Shown here one piece after another: positions 17,224 through 26,189 of a stretch of DNA of 64,000 bases (position 1 is its first letter; each line of letters begins with the position of its first letter). The notes beneath the pieces are model-generated. The model saw only the letters and a list, made by a program, of their open reading frames with translations, had not been told where the DNA came from and searched no databases. This stretch comes from an uncultured Clostridia bacterium (GTDB taxonomy: Bacteria; Bacillota; Clostridia; HGM11514). The translations under genes were made by a program, and so were the position numbers. Where the stretch lies: the NCBI GenBank assembly GCA_934464705.1, contig CAKSKB010000006.1, positions 56,735-120,734 on the forward strand. Reading direction: 5' to 3'.

Positions 17224-18360
17224 ATGACAAAAACAATTTCGGTTTTAGGGTCTACAGGCTCAATCGGAACACAAACGCTTAAAGTCATCGATAACCTCGG
17301 CGGAATTTCCGTGCGCGGCATATCGGCAAATACAAATGTCGGGCTTCTGGAGGAGCAGGCAAGGAAATATTCCCCTGCCCTGTGCGTAATTTATGATGAA
17401 GATTTGTATCTCGACCTGAAAACACGGCTGTCCGACACATCGGTGCGGGTTTCATGCGGCATGGACGGACTTTTGGAACTTGCGTCCGATGATTCCGATA
17501 CGGTAATGGCGGCAATGGTCGGGAGCATCGGTCTGCGCCCGACTCTCGAAGCAATAAGAATGGGCAAAAAAATAGCACTTGCCAATAAGGAAACGCTTGT
17601 AACCGCAGGGCACATCGTCATGAGCGAAGCAAAGCGCTGCGGCGCCGAAATATTGCCGGTTGACAGCGAACATTCGGCAATATTTCAATGTCTTAAAGGC
17701 GAAAAGGAATTTAAAAAAATTCTTCTCACAGCCTCCGGAGGCCCGTTTTTCGGCAAAAAATATAAGGAACTCAAAAATATAACGGCAGAGGAAGCTCTGC
17801 GCCACCCAAATTGGAACATGGGCGGAAAAATAACCATCGATTCTGCTACCCTTATGAACAAAGGACTTGAAGTCATCGAAGCAAAATGGCTTTTCTCGGC
17901 TGATGTATCGCAGATTGAGATTGTCGTTCAGCGTGAAAGCATAATTCATTCCATGGTCGAGTTTGCCGACGGCGCCGTTATTGCGCAGCTCGGAACACCC
18001 GATATGGCAATACCGATTCAGCTTGCGCTTACATACCCGAAGCGCCTTCCGTCCCCGGCAAAACCGATTGATTTCAGAACTTTGAAATCCATTTCATTTG
18101 CAGAACCTGACGCAAAGACATTTAAATGCCTGTCGCTTGCACTTTCTGCGGCGAAGTCCGGCGGAAGCCTTCCGGCGGTCATGAATGCGGCAAACGAAGA
18201 AATGGTGTATAAATTTTTGCACGGCGAGGTAAAATTTACAGATATAGCGGATATTACGGAGCGTGCCATGAAAGCTCACGAAAATATCCAAAACCCGTCG
18301 CTTGACGAAATTTTCGAGTGCGACGCATGGGCAAGAAATTTTGTAAAAGAGGTAATCTGA
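17224..18360 (+). CDS. dxr: 1-deoxy-D-xylulose 5-phosphate reductoisomerase
   Basis: A 378-residue NADPH-dependent enzyme of the MEP isoprenoid pathway, converting DXP to MEP. Seen: GSTGSIGTQTLKVI dinucleotide fold at residues 8-21, ANKETLVTAG near 121, PVDSEHSAIFQCL near 145 with the metal-binding Asp-x-Glu, LTASGGPF, and HPNWNMGGKITIDSATLMNKGLEVIEA. Length and motifs are standard. It supplies precursors used by UppS in the same operon. The rseP ATG follows the stop directly. Confidence 0.96.
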   Translation: MTKTISVLGSTGSIGTQTLKVIDNLGGISVRGISANTNVGLLEEQARKYSPALCVIYDEDLYLDLKTRLSDTSVRVSCGMDGLLELASDDSDTVMAAMVGSIGLRPTLEAIRMGKKIALANKETLVTAGHIVMSEAKRCGAEILPVDSEHSAIFQCLKGEKEFKKILLTASGGPFFGKKYKELKNITAEEALRHPNWNMGGKITIDSATLMNKGLEVIEAKWLFSADVSQIEIVVQRESIIHSMVEFADGAVIAQLGTPDMAIPIQLALTYPKRLPSPAKPIDFRTLKSISFAEPDAKTFKCLSLALSAAKSGGSLPAVMNAANEEMVYKFLHGEVKFTDIADITERAMKAHENIQNPSLDEIFECDAWARNFVKEVI

Positions 18361-19455
18361 ATGTTAACCTTAATTTCGGCGATTATTGTTTTCGGGCTTC
18401 TGATAGGTATTCATGAATTCGGCCACCTTGCGGCGGCAAAGGCGGTAGGGGTGACGGTTCATGAGTTTGCAATCGGAATGGGTCCCAAAATTTTTTCGTT
18501 TACAAAAGGCGGAACAAAATATTCGCTTCGGCTGCTGCCGATAGGCGGATTCTGCAAAATGGAAGGCGAAGACGAAAACTCCGACAACCCGAATGCCCTT
18601 TGCAATAAAAGCGTGTGGGCAAGGCTTTTGGTCATGGTTTCCGGAGCGCTGATGAATATAATTCTCGGTTTTCTTATATATGTTCTTATAAATACCTGCT
18701 ATGTAAGCGATTTCAGAGTCAATACCGTCGGGAAGGTTCTTGAAAATTCCCCGGCATACGAGTGCGGAATCAAGCCGGGCGATAAAATCGTTTCGATAAA
18801 CGGAAGTTCCGTTCACATAACGGCGGAGGCAAGTTTTGCTGTATTTATAAACGGCACGGCAGAAAACGAAATTACGGTTAAAAGGAACGGCGAAAAACTC
18901 AAATTTCATGTTTCGCCCGCTATGTATATAGAAAATTATAAGGACGAAAACGGAAAAATCAGCGGCGGCTTCTTTGCCGACGATACAACCCCTGAGGAAA
19001 TCAAAAACAATTACGGGCGGTATATTATAGGTTATGAATTTAAAAAAGCATCAAAAAATCCGCTCAATGTCATCAAAAACGCATTTTTCTCGGCAGGGTA
19101 TACGGTTAAAGTGGTGCTTTATTCCCTTAAAATGCTCATAACGGGGCAGGTCGGAATGAGAGATGTTTCGGGACCGGTAGGAATCGTCAGCCAAATCGGA
19201 CAGTCGGCTGCCGCAGGACTTGCGAGCCTGCTTTCGTTTACCGCCCTTATCACCATAAATCTCGGTGTTTTCAACTTGCTGCCGCTCCCGGCACTTGACG
19301 GCGGAAGGGTGTTTTTCCTCATTATTGAACTTATCCGAAGAAAACCCGTTCCTCCCGAAAAGGAGGGTATGGTTCACTTTGTTGGGCTGGCGCTTCTTAT
19401 GATACTTATTCTTGTCGTCACGGCGGGCGATATTTACAAGCTGATTAACGGATAG
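18361..19455 (+). CDS. rseP: Intramembrane site-2 metalloprotease
   Basis: A 364-residue RseP/RasP-type protease that cuts membrane-anchored anti-sigma factors and signal peptide remnants. Zinc ligands are in HEFGH near residue 19 and the third ligand in NLLPLPALDGGRV near 304. One PDZ domain lies between (about 118-185, KVLENSPAYECGIKPGDKIVSING). Four membrane segments. Placement between dxr and ispG is conserved in Firmicutes. Confidence 0.94.
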   Translation: MLTLISAIIVFGLLIGIHEFGHLAAAKAVGVTVHEFAIGMGPKIFSFTKGGTKYSLRLLPIGGFCKMEGEDENSDNPNALCNKSVWARLLVMVSGALMNIILGFLIYVLINTCYVSDFRVNTVGKVLENSPAYECGIKPGDKIVSINGSSVHITAEASFAVFINGTAENEITVKRNGEKLKFHVSPAMYIENYKDENGKISGGFFADDTTPEEIKNNYGRYIIGYEFKKASKNPLNVIKNAFFSAGYTVKVVLYSLKMLITGQVGMRDVSGPVGIVSQIGQSAAAGLASLLSFTALITINLGVFNLLPLPALDGGRVFFLIIELIRRKPVPPEKEGMVHFVGLALLMILILVVTAGDIYKLING

Positions 19456-19469
19456 AAGGTGTAATCATA

Positions 19470-20513
19470 ATGACAAAAAAGATAAATATCGGCGGCACAT
19501 TTGTCGGCGGAGGTGCTCCGGTTTCAATACAGTCGATGACAAATGTCAAAACCAGGGACATTGAAAAAACCGCAGAGCAGATAAATGAACTTTCCGCAAA
19601 CGGATGCGAAATTATACGCGTGGCGGTTCCCGACATGGACTCCGCCATGGCAATCGATAAAATAAAGGAAAGAATTTCAATTCCGCTTGTTGCGGATATT
19701 CATTTCGACTATAAGCTTGCTCTCGAATGTATAAAACGGGGGGCTGATAAAATCCGTATAAATCCCGGGAATATCGGTTCAAAGGAGCGTGTCCGCAAAG
19801 TGGCGGAAGCTGCCGGAGAAAAAGGAATACCAATCCGAATCGGCGTAAACGGAGGCTCGCTTGAACCTCATATACTTAAAAAATACGGCAGACCGACCCC
19901 CGAAGGCATGGTCGAATCTGCGCTTTATCACATAAAACTTCTTGAAGACTGCGGCTTTTACGATATTGCTGTATCTTTAAAAGCCTCCGATGTAAAAACA
20001 ACGGTTGAGGCATACCGCCTTATGAGTAAAAAATCCGACTATCCGCTGCATCTCGGCGTTACCGAGGCAGGGACGGCGTGGGGCGGTACAATACGCTCCG
20101 CAATGGGAATCGGCGCACTGCTGCTGGACGGTATAGGAGATACAATCCGTGTTTCTCTTACCGCGGACCCGATTGAGGAGGTCATAGCCGCAAAGGAAAT
20201 TCTTCGCTCGGCAGGGTTGAGAGAAAACGGCATTCGGGTGGTTTCGTGTCCGACTTGCGCAAGATGCCAAATAAATATGATACCTATAGCCGAAAAGGTA
20301 ACAAAGGCTGTTGAAAAATTCAAAAAGCCGATGAAAGTTGCGGTTATGGGCTGTGCGGTAAACGGTCCGGGCGAAGCGAAGGACGCCGATATAGGCGTTG
20401 CCGGAGGAAACGGCTGCGGACTCATATTCAAAAAAGGCGAGATTCTGCGGCGTGTACCGGAGGACAGAATTTTTACCGAACTGATGCTTGAAATCGAAAA
20501 AATGCAGGAGTAA
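19470..20513 (+). CDS. ispG: 4-hydroxy-3-methylbut-2-en-1-yl diphosphate synthase
   Basis: A 347-residue iron-sulfur enzyme of the MEP pathway (MEcPP to HMBPP). The N-terminal barrel has GGGAPVSIQSMTNVKT and ADIHFDYKLAL; the C-terminal [4Fe-4S] domain has SCPTCARCQINM near residue 262 and VMGCAVNGPGEAKDADIGVAGG near 297, giving the three cluster cysteines. It is the bacterial short form without a central insert. The start is ATG 19470; GAAGGTG lies upstream. Confidence 0.96.
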   Translation: MTKKINIGGTFVGGGAPVSIQSMTNVKTRDIEKTAEQINELSANGCEIIRVAVPDMDSAMAIDKIKERISIPLVADIHFDYKLALECIKRGADKIRINPGNIGSKERVRKVAEAAGEKGIPIRIGVNGGSLEPHILKKYGRPTPEGMVESALYHIKLLEDCGFYDIAVSLKASDVKTTVEAYRLMSKKSDYPLHLGVTEAGTAWGGTIRSAMGIGALLLDGIGDTIRVSLTADPIEEVIAAKEILRSAGLRENGIRVVSCPTCARCQINMIPIAEKVTKAVEKFKKPMKVAVMGCAVNGPGEAKDADIGVAGGNGCGLIFKKGEILRRVPEDRIFTELMLEIEKMQE

Positions 20514-20519
20514 TACATA

Positions 20520-23500
20520 ATGAGAAATTTTTTAAAGCTTTTGCCCGGAATAGGTTTTCCGCCGGCACTTGCAGAAGCTGAAATCAAACCCGAAAGCGAA
20601 ATCGACCTTAATAAAAGAACGGTTCATATAATAATCGAAAGCGATGTTCTGACGGACTCCGATTTGACGAATTTCTGCGAGAATGCTAAAAATGCGCTTG
20701 CGGCAAATGAATTTACCGTTGAAATAAGGAAGTCGTTTCATAAAAATATGCAGTCGGAACAGGCGAAGCTTGTTGAAGAAGCGATGAAGAGCGTTCCGGA
20801 TGAGTCGAAACCGAAGCCCGGCGATATTGTTTACGGAAACGGCATGAGGGGCGAACCGACACCGCTTATCGAACTCGGAAACGAATACGGACGGTATGTT
20901 GTTGAAGGCGATATTTTCAAAGTCGATGAACGGGAAACCAAGCGCGGGTGGATTATATATACAATCAGTATAACAGACCTTACTTATTCCATAAGCCTTA
21001 AGCTTATATTGTCAAAAGACGATAAGACCCCGAAACTCGGTGCGGCAATAAAAAAAGGCAACCGCATAAGAGTAAGAGGAAACCTTGAAGAGGACAGATA
21101 TTCTCACGAAGCGGTTATCCGTATCGAGTCCATAATGCTTTGTGAAAAGCAAACGCGGAAAGACGAATGTGAGGAAAAGCGAGTCGAACTGCACTGTCAT
21201 ACAAAAATGAGTGCTCTTGACGGTTTTGCCGATGTCGGCGATGTTATAAAGCTTGCAGCGTCATGGGGGCATAAGGCAATAGCAATTACCGACCACGGCG
21301 TGGTTCATGCCTTTCCGGACGCCTATAAAACCGCGAAAAAATGCGGAATTAAGGTGATTTTGGGCTGCGAAGGCTATATTGCGAACGATGAGGATATAAA
21401 GATAGTTAAAGGCGTCACCGATTTTTCTCTTGAAGACAGATTTGTGGTTTTTGACCTTGAAACAACGGGACTCAGTGCAGAACGCGACGAGATTATAGAA
21501 ATCGGTGCGGTAAAGGTGGAGAACGGCAAAATAACAGACCGTTTTTCCGAATTTGTCAATCCGCATATACCTATTCCGGAAAAAATACAGAAGCTTACCG
21601 GTATAAATGACGGAATGGTTGCCGACGCCGAGGGAATAGATGTTTTGCTGCCGAAATTTCTTGAATTTTCAGGTGACTGCGTTTTTGTTGCACACAATGC
21701 GGACTTTGATATGTCGTTTATAAAAGCAAAATGCAAGCGTCTCGGAATCGAACGAAGCTTTGTTTCGCTTGACACCCTTGAACTGTCAAGGGCAATGTTT
21801 CCGGAACTTTCAAAGCATAAGCTTGATACTGTTGCAAAGCACCTCGGCGTGAGCTTGGAGAACCACCACCGTGCCTGTGATGACGCAGGCGCAACAGCGG
21901 AAATAATGCTAAAATGCCTTGATATTCTAAAAAAAGAAAACGGAGTTACAAGAGTAAGCGAAATCAATCCGAAGTTTGCCGGAAGCACCGACTATAAAAA
22001 GTTAAAAACACATCATATAGTATTGCTTGTTAAAAACCTCACAGGGCTTCGCAATCTTTATGAACTTGTTTCGGAATCGCAGGTTAATTATTATTTCAAA
22101 CGCCCGAGAATGCTCAAGAGCATGATAAGGCGGCTTCGGGAGGGGCTGATTTTAGGAACAGCCTGCAATGCGGGCGAACTGTACGAAGCAATCCAGAACG
22201 GCAGACCCCAGGAGGAAATCGATGAAATTGCGCAGTTTTACGATTATTTTGAAATTCAGCCTCTCGGCAATAATGAATTTCTGGTTCGTGACGGGATTCT
22301 GCCCGACCGCAGCGCACTTATTGATATAAACAAAAAAATCATAGCTCTCGGCGAGAGGTTCGGGAAACCCGTTGTTGCAACCGGAGATGTTCATTTTTTA
22401 AATAAGGAGGACTCGGTTTACAGAGAAGTTCTCATGACGGTTCAGGGATTTTCGGATGCCGATTCCCAGGCTCCGCTGTACCTTCATTCCACACAGGAAA
22501 TGCTTGATGAGTTTTCATATCTTGACCCCGAAACAGCGCATAAGGTTGTCATTGAAAACCCAAATCTTATCGCAGAATCGGTAGAATCCGTAAGACCCGT
22601 TCCGGAAGGGCAGTTTCCGCCGGTTATGGAGGGCGCACCTGAAGAACTTGAGCAGCGCTGCTACGAAAAAGCAAAAAGAATCTACGGCGACCCGCTTCCG
22701 GAAATCGTTCAAAAAAGACTGGAAAGAGAGCTTGAGCCTATTAAAAAGCACGGTTTTGCGGTTATGTACATGATAGCTCAAAGACTTGTTGCAAAATCGA
22801 ATTCGGACGGATACCTTGTTGGTTCAAGAGGTTCGGTAGGTTCGTCGCTTGTTGCGTTCATGGCAGGGATAACCGAAGTAAATGCGCTTATTCCGCATTA
22901 TGTCTGCCCGAATTGCAAGCATAGCATATGGGTTGACGACGGTTCCTACAGTTCGGGCTGCGATATGCCGAATAAAGCCTGCCCGAAGTGCGGTACGGAA
23001 ATGAATAAGGACGGCCACGAAATTCCGTTTGAAACATTTCTCGGATTCAATGCCGATAAGCAGCCGGATATTGACCTTAACTTTTCGGGCGATTATCAGC
23101 CGACAGCACATAAATATATTGAGGAACTGTTCGGTGAAGGGTTCGTTTTCAGGGCTGGAACAATCGGCGTTATTGCCGAAAAGACCGCATTCGGCTATGT
23201 AAGAAAATATATGGATATTACCAAAAAACAGCTGAGTTCCGCCGAGGTTGACCGCCTCGTGTGCGGCTGTACGGATGTTAAAAGAACAACCGGTCAGCAT
23301 CCGGGAGGAATTATCGTTGTGCCGAGGGATAACTCCATTTATAATTTCTGTCCCATTCAGCACCCGGCAGACGACAGAACATCGGACATTATAACCACAC
23401 ACTTTGATTATCATAAGATTGACGAAAATCTTCTGAAACTTGATATTCTCGGGCACGATGACCCGACGGTTATCCGTATGCTTGAAGATTTGACTGGGTT

Positions 23501-24503
23501 TGACGCAACAACCGTAAGGCTTGATGACCCCGAAACGATGAGTCTTTTCACTTCTCCTGCGGCACTCGGTGTTACAAAAGAGGAAATTGACAGCGAAACC
23601 GGTACATATGCCGTTCCGGAATTCGGAACAAAATTTGCCCGTCAGATGCTTGTGGATACAAAACCCACAACATTTGCGGAACTTTGCAGAATTTCGGGTC
23701 TTTCGCACGGAACCGATGTTTGGGTCGGAAACGCTCAGGACCTTATCGTAAACGACGGCAAAACCCTTATGGAAGTTATCTGCACTCGTGACGATATAAT
23801 GAGTTATCTTATCAGAATGGGCGTACCGAATTTTGAGTCGTTCAAGATAATGGAGGCAGTCAGAAAAGGAAAGGTCGCAAAAGGTGCGGAACCTAAGTGG
23901 CCGGAATATAAAGAACTTCTCCGCTCGCATAATGTACCGGATTGGTACATTGCGTCCTGCGAAAAGATTCAGTATATGTTTCCTAAGGCGCATGCGGTTG
24001 CGTATGTTACGAGTGCATTCCGTATTGCATATTTCAAGGTGCACTACCCCATTGAATTTTACTGTACATACTATACCGTCCGTGCGGACAACTTTAACTA
24101 TGACCTTATGTGTGCCGGCGTTGATGAGGCACGCAGGAATATAATAGAATACAGTTCAAAGGGCAATGAGGCGACCGCAAAGGATAAGGATATTGTCACA
24201 ATTCTTGAAGTCTGCGTTGAAATGTATTGCAGAGGAATCGAATTTTTGCCGATAAGCCTTACAGAATCCGACGCCGTTAAGTTCATGAAAAAGGACGGAA
24301 AAATTCTTCCTCCGCTTAACGCAATTGACGGACTCGGAGTAAATGCGGCGAAGGCGATTGTCGAGGCACGGAATCAGGAAAGTTTTTTCTCGATTGAGGA
24401 TTTACAGGTAAGGGCAAAACTGAACAAGACTGTGGTTGAAAAAATGAGAGAAAAAGGAATACTTGACGGCATGGATGAATCAAGCCAGATGTCACTTTTT
24501 TAA
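20520..24503 (+). CDS. polC: DNA polymerase III alpha subunit, PolC type
   Basis: A 1327-residue Gram-positive replicative polymerase. In order: a short N-terminal domain, an OB fold (about residues 115-215), a PHP domain starting at VELHCHTKMSALDG (~222) that is split by a 3'-5' DnaQ-like exonuclease FVVFDLETTGL (~307), then the polymerase core with YLVGSRGSVGSSLVAFMAGIT, a zinc-binding block CPNC...CDMPNKACPKCG, PDIDLNFSG with catalytic Asp residues and the C-terminal HhH region. It is roughly 100 residues shorter than B. subtilis PolC (1437), the deficit mostly at the N-terminus. Last gene of the cluster. Confidence 0.96.
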   Translation: MRNFLKLLPGIGFPPALAEAEIKPESEIDLNKRTVHIIIESDVLTDSDLTNFCENAKNALAANEFTVEIRKSFHKNMQSEQAKLVEEAMKSVPDESKPKPGDIVYGNGMRGEPTPLIELGNEYGRYVVEGDIFKVDERETKRGWIIYTISITDLTYSISLKLILSKDDKTPKLGAAIKKGNRIRVRGNLEEDRYSHEAVIRIESIMLCEKQTRKDECEEKRVELHCHTKMSALDGFADVGDVIKLAASWGHKAIAITDHGVVHAFPDAYKTAKKCGIKVILGCEGYIANDEDIKIVKGVTDFSLEDRFVVFDLETTGLSAERDEIIEIGAVKVENGKITDRFSEFVNPHIPIPEKIQKLTGINDGMVADAEGIDVLLPKFLEFSGDCVFVAHNADFDMSFIKAKCKRLGIERSFVSLDTLELSRAMFPELSKHKLDTVAKHLGVSLENHHRACDDAGATAEIMLKCLDILKKENGVTRVSEINPKFAGSTDYKKLKTHHIVLLVKNLTGLRNLYELVSESQVNYYFKRPRMLKSMIRRLREGLILGTACNAGELYEAIQNGRPQEEIDEIAQFYDYFEIQPLGNNEFLVRDGILPDRSALIDINKKIIALGERFGKPVVATGDVHFLNKEDSVYREVLMTVQGFSDADSQAPLYLHSTQEMLDEFSYLDPETAHKVVIENPNLIAESVESVRPVPEGQFPPVMEGAPEELEQRCYEKAKRIYGDPLPEIVQKRLERELEPIKKHGFAVMYMIAQRLVAKSNSDGYLVGSRGSVGSSLVAFMAGITEVNALIPHYVCPNCKHSIWVDDGSYSSGCDMPNKACPKCGTEMNKDGHEIPFETFLGFNADKQPDIDLNFSGDYQPTAHKYIEELFGEGFVFRAGTIGVIAEKTAFGYVRKYMDITKKQLSSAEVDRLVCGCTDVKRTTGQHPGGIIVVPRDNSIYNFCPIQHPADDRTSDIITTHFDYHKIDENLLKLDILGHDDPTVIRMLEDLTGFDATTVRLDDPETMSLFTSPAALGVTKEEIDSETGTYAVPEFGTKFARQMLVDTKPTTFAELCRISGLSHGTDVWVGNAQDLIVNDGKTLMEVICTRDDIMSYLIRMGVPNFESFKIMEAVRKGKVAKGAEPKWPEYKELLRSHNVPDWYIASCEKIQYMFPKAHAVAYVTSAFRIAYFKVHYPIEFYCTYYTVRADNFNYDLMCAGVDEARRNIIEYSSKGNEATAKDKDIVTILEVCVEMYCRGIEFLPISLTESDAVKFMKKDGKILPPLNAIDGLGVNAAKAIVEARNQESFFSIEDLQVRAKLNKTVVEKMREKGILDGMDESSQMSLF

Positions 24504-24508
24504 CAGAA

Positions 24509-24543
24509 AATCGGATGCGGCAAAAGTATTGCCTCATCCGATT
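24509..24543 (+). terminator. Terminator of the pyrH-polC cluster
   Basis: AATCGGATG-CGGCAA pairs with TTGCC-CATCCGATT, ending in TTAATTTTATTT. It also faces the end of the convergent ribokinase/AraC gene. Confidence 0.75.
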
Positions 24544-24547
24544 AATT

Positions 24548-26053
24548 TTATTTATAATTTCCGTTTATGTATTTTCTGTATTCAAGCATATTTTTTCCGT
24601 ATTTTTCTTTAAAGATTTTTCTGAAAAAGCTTTCATTTTCATACCCGATATTTATTATAATTTCGTTTATCGGCGTATCGGTTTCTTTAGGCAACCGAGA
24701 GTCGAACTCTCAATGGTTTTTATCGGCTGATTTTCCCCAATACTGCGCAAACTCGCTTGATAATACGACCGTATTAACTGCGTTCGCTTGCTTGTCTTGA
24801 GAAAAATCAGCTCGGTAAAAACTGCATGCACCTTATGGTGAGAAAATTTTTAGTCATTTTTGGTGCGGAGGAAGCCGATAGGCTGTCGCCTTTCAATGAC
24901 GACAAGCCGAAAAGGGCAAAAATTTGCCGGCATAAGGCATTAAGGGTTCAACTCTCGGTTGCCTAAGCAGCTTTGCCGCAATATCGCATTTCCTTGACTG
25001 TATAATCTTTGACAGCGGTTCTCCGTAAAGCTTTTTGACAATCGTCTGAGTGTAAGACTGCGAATAACCAAGGACTTTTGCAATTTCTTTTACCGATACA
25101 GTTTTATAATTTGCATCGATATACTTATTAATCTTGTCTTTCAGAATACTGTTTGTGTTTTCTTTGAGATTGCCTATTTGTGATAAAACCGTATCATAAA
25201 GCGGAATTGACGGTGCAGCGCCGTTTTTTGAAACTGAAATCGCTGCCGCTGCCGAAGATATCCGAAGGGCGTTTTTATAGGATTCCCCTCTTGACAGCAT
25301 GGAAATGAAATATCCCGTAAAAGTATCGCCTGCCGCCGTGGTATCAATCGCTTTAACCTCAAATGAAGGCTGAGAAACCTTCTGACCCTCCCCGAAAAAA
25401 ACACTTCCTTTCTTTCCGAGAGTGAGTACAACATTGAGATTAGGATAATTTTCCGAAAAATATGCAAGAGCGCTTTCCGAATTTTCACATCCGGATAAGG
25501 TTTTTGCTTCGCCTTCATTTAAAATAATATACGAAAGCATATTAAAATCAATATTTTTAAGATTATCACTGCACGGAGACGGGTTCAGAAAGATTTTCAT
25601 TCCCTTCCCGCTCGCTTTTTCGATTATATACTCAATATTGCTGATTTCATTTTGCAAAAGAAGAAAATCTCCGCTGCCGAAATTGCTGAGAACACTTTCT
25701 ATATAGTCCTTTGTAACCATTGCATTTGACCCCGGATAAATAACAATTGAGTTTTCCCCGTCATCGCTTACCTGAATAATCGCATGGCCGTTCTTTTCGT
25801 TAACATATTTTATGTGCGAAACATCAACGCCGTTTTCTTTAAGTAAATTTACAAGCATTTCGCCGTCTGTGCCAAAGCACCCGGCATGATATACTCTTTG
25901 CCCCGCACGCGCGAGTGCAACCGACTGATTAAGACCTTTCCCTCCCGGAAAGATATTCATGCTTTTGCTTTTTACCGTTTCACCCGCCGAAACAATATGT
26001 TCGAGAGAATATACAAAATCCATGTTGCTTGAACCGAAATTTAAAATTTTCAT
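24548..26053 (-). pseudogene. Ribokinase/AraC fusion gene interrupted by a miniature transposon
   Basis: Starts at ATG 26053 with GGGAGGG upstream. Residues 1-~300 are a PfkB/ribokinase: FPGGKGLNQSVALARAG, the active-site loop DTTAAGDTFTGYF. Residues ~310-409 are a complete AraC-type double helix-turn-helix (SVKEIAKVLGYSQSYTQTIVKKLYG, then TPINEIIINIGYENESFFRKIFKEKYG). A 274-bp element (24690-24963) flanked by TA splits the second helix-turn-helix. Removing the element and one TA restores an exact frame (CTT AAA GAA ACC) for 409 residues ending at TAA 24548-24550. As it stands translation runs ~23 codons into the element and stops at 24893, leaving kinase plus half the DNA-binding domain. Confidence 0.88.
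24690..24963. mobile_element. MITE, 274 bp, TA target duplication (IS630/Tc1-like)
   Basis: Both ends carry GGCAACCGAGAGT in inverted orientation, extending to 26 bp with three mismatches (left GAACTCTCAATG, right complement GAACCCTTAATG). The host dinucleotide TA flanks both sides (24688-24689, 24964-24965). Inside is a nested second inverted repeat (TATCGGCTGATTTT against AAAATCAGCTCGGTA) and a small AATAC-GACC-GTATT hairpin. No coding capacity. It must be mobilised by a transposase elsewhere; none is in the window. Confidence 0.87.
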
Positions 26054-26146
26054 TTTTTTCACCCTCCCGTTTATAATTATACCATAAAAAAATCATTGTA
26101 TAAAGGACGGTTATTTCGAATAAACAGACCGATTTGACTTTTTTAA

Positions 26147-26184
26147 AAAATAATATTGTACAGAAAACTGTACAATATTATTTT
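26147..26184 (-). terminator. Terminator of the dnaA-gyrA gene cluster
   Basis: A perfect 17-bp stem (AAAATAATATTGTACAG and complement, loop of four) ends on the minus strand in TTTTTT, directly after the gyrA stop at 26190. Confidence 0.85.
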
Positions 26185-26189
26185 AATTA

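Noticed and set aside
24690..24716. MITE end resembling a tRNA T-arm (GAGAGTCGAACTCTC)
   Set aside because: It is part of the terminal inverted repeat; no acceptor or anticodon arms exist.
24567..24800. Plus-strand frames across the MITE
   Set aside because: They span the element border and the reverse complement of the broken AraC domain; no start signal.
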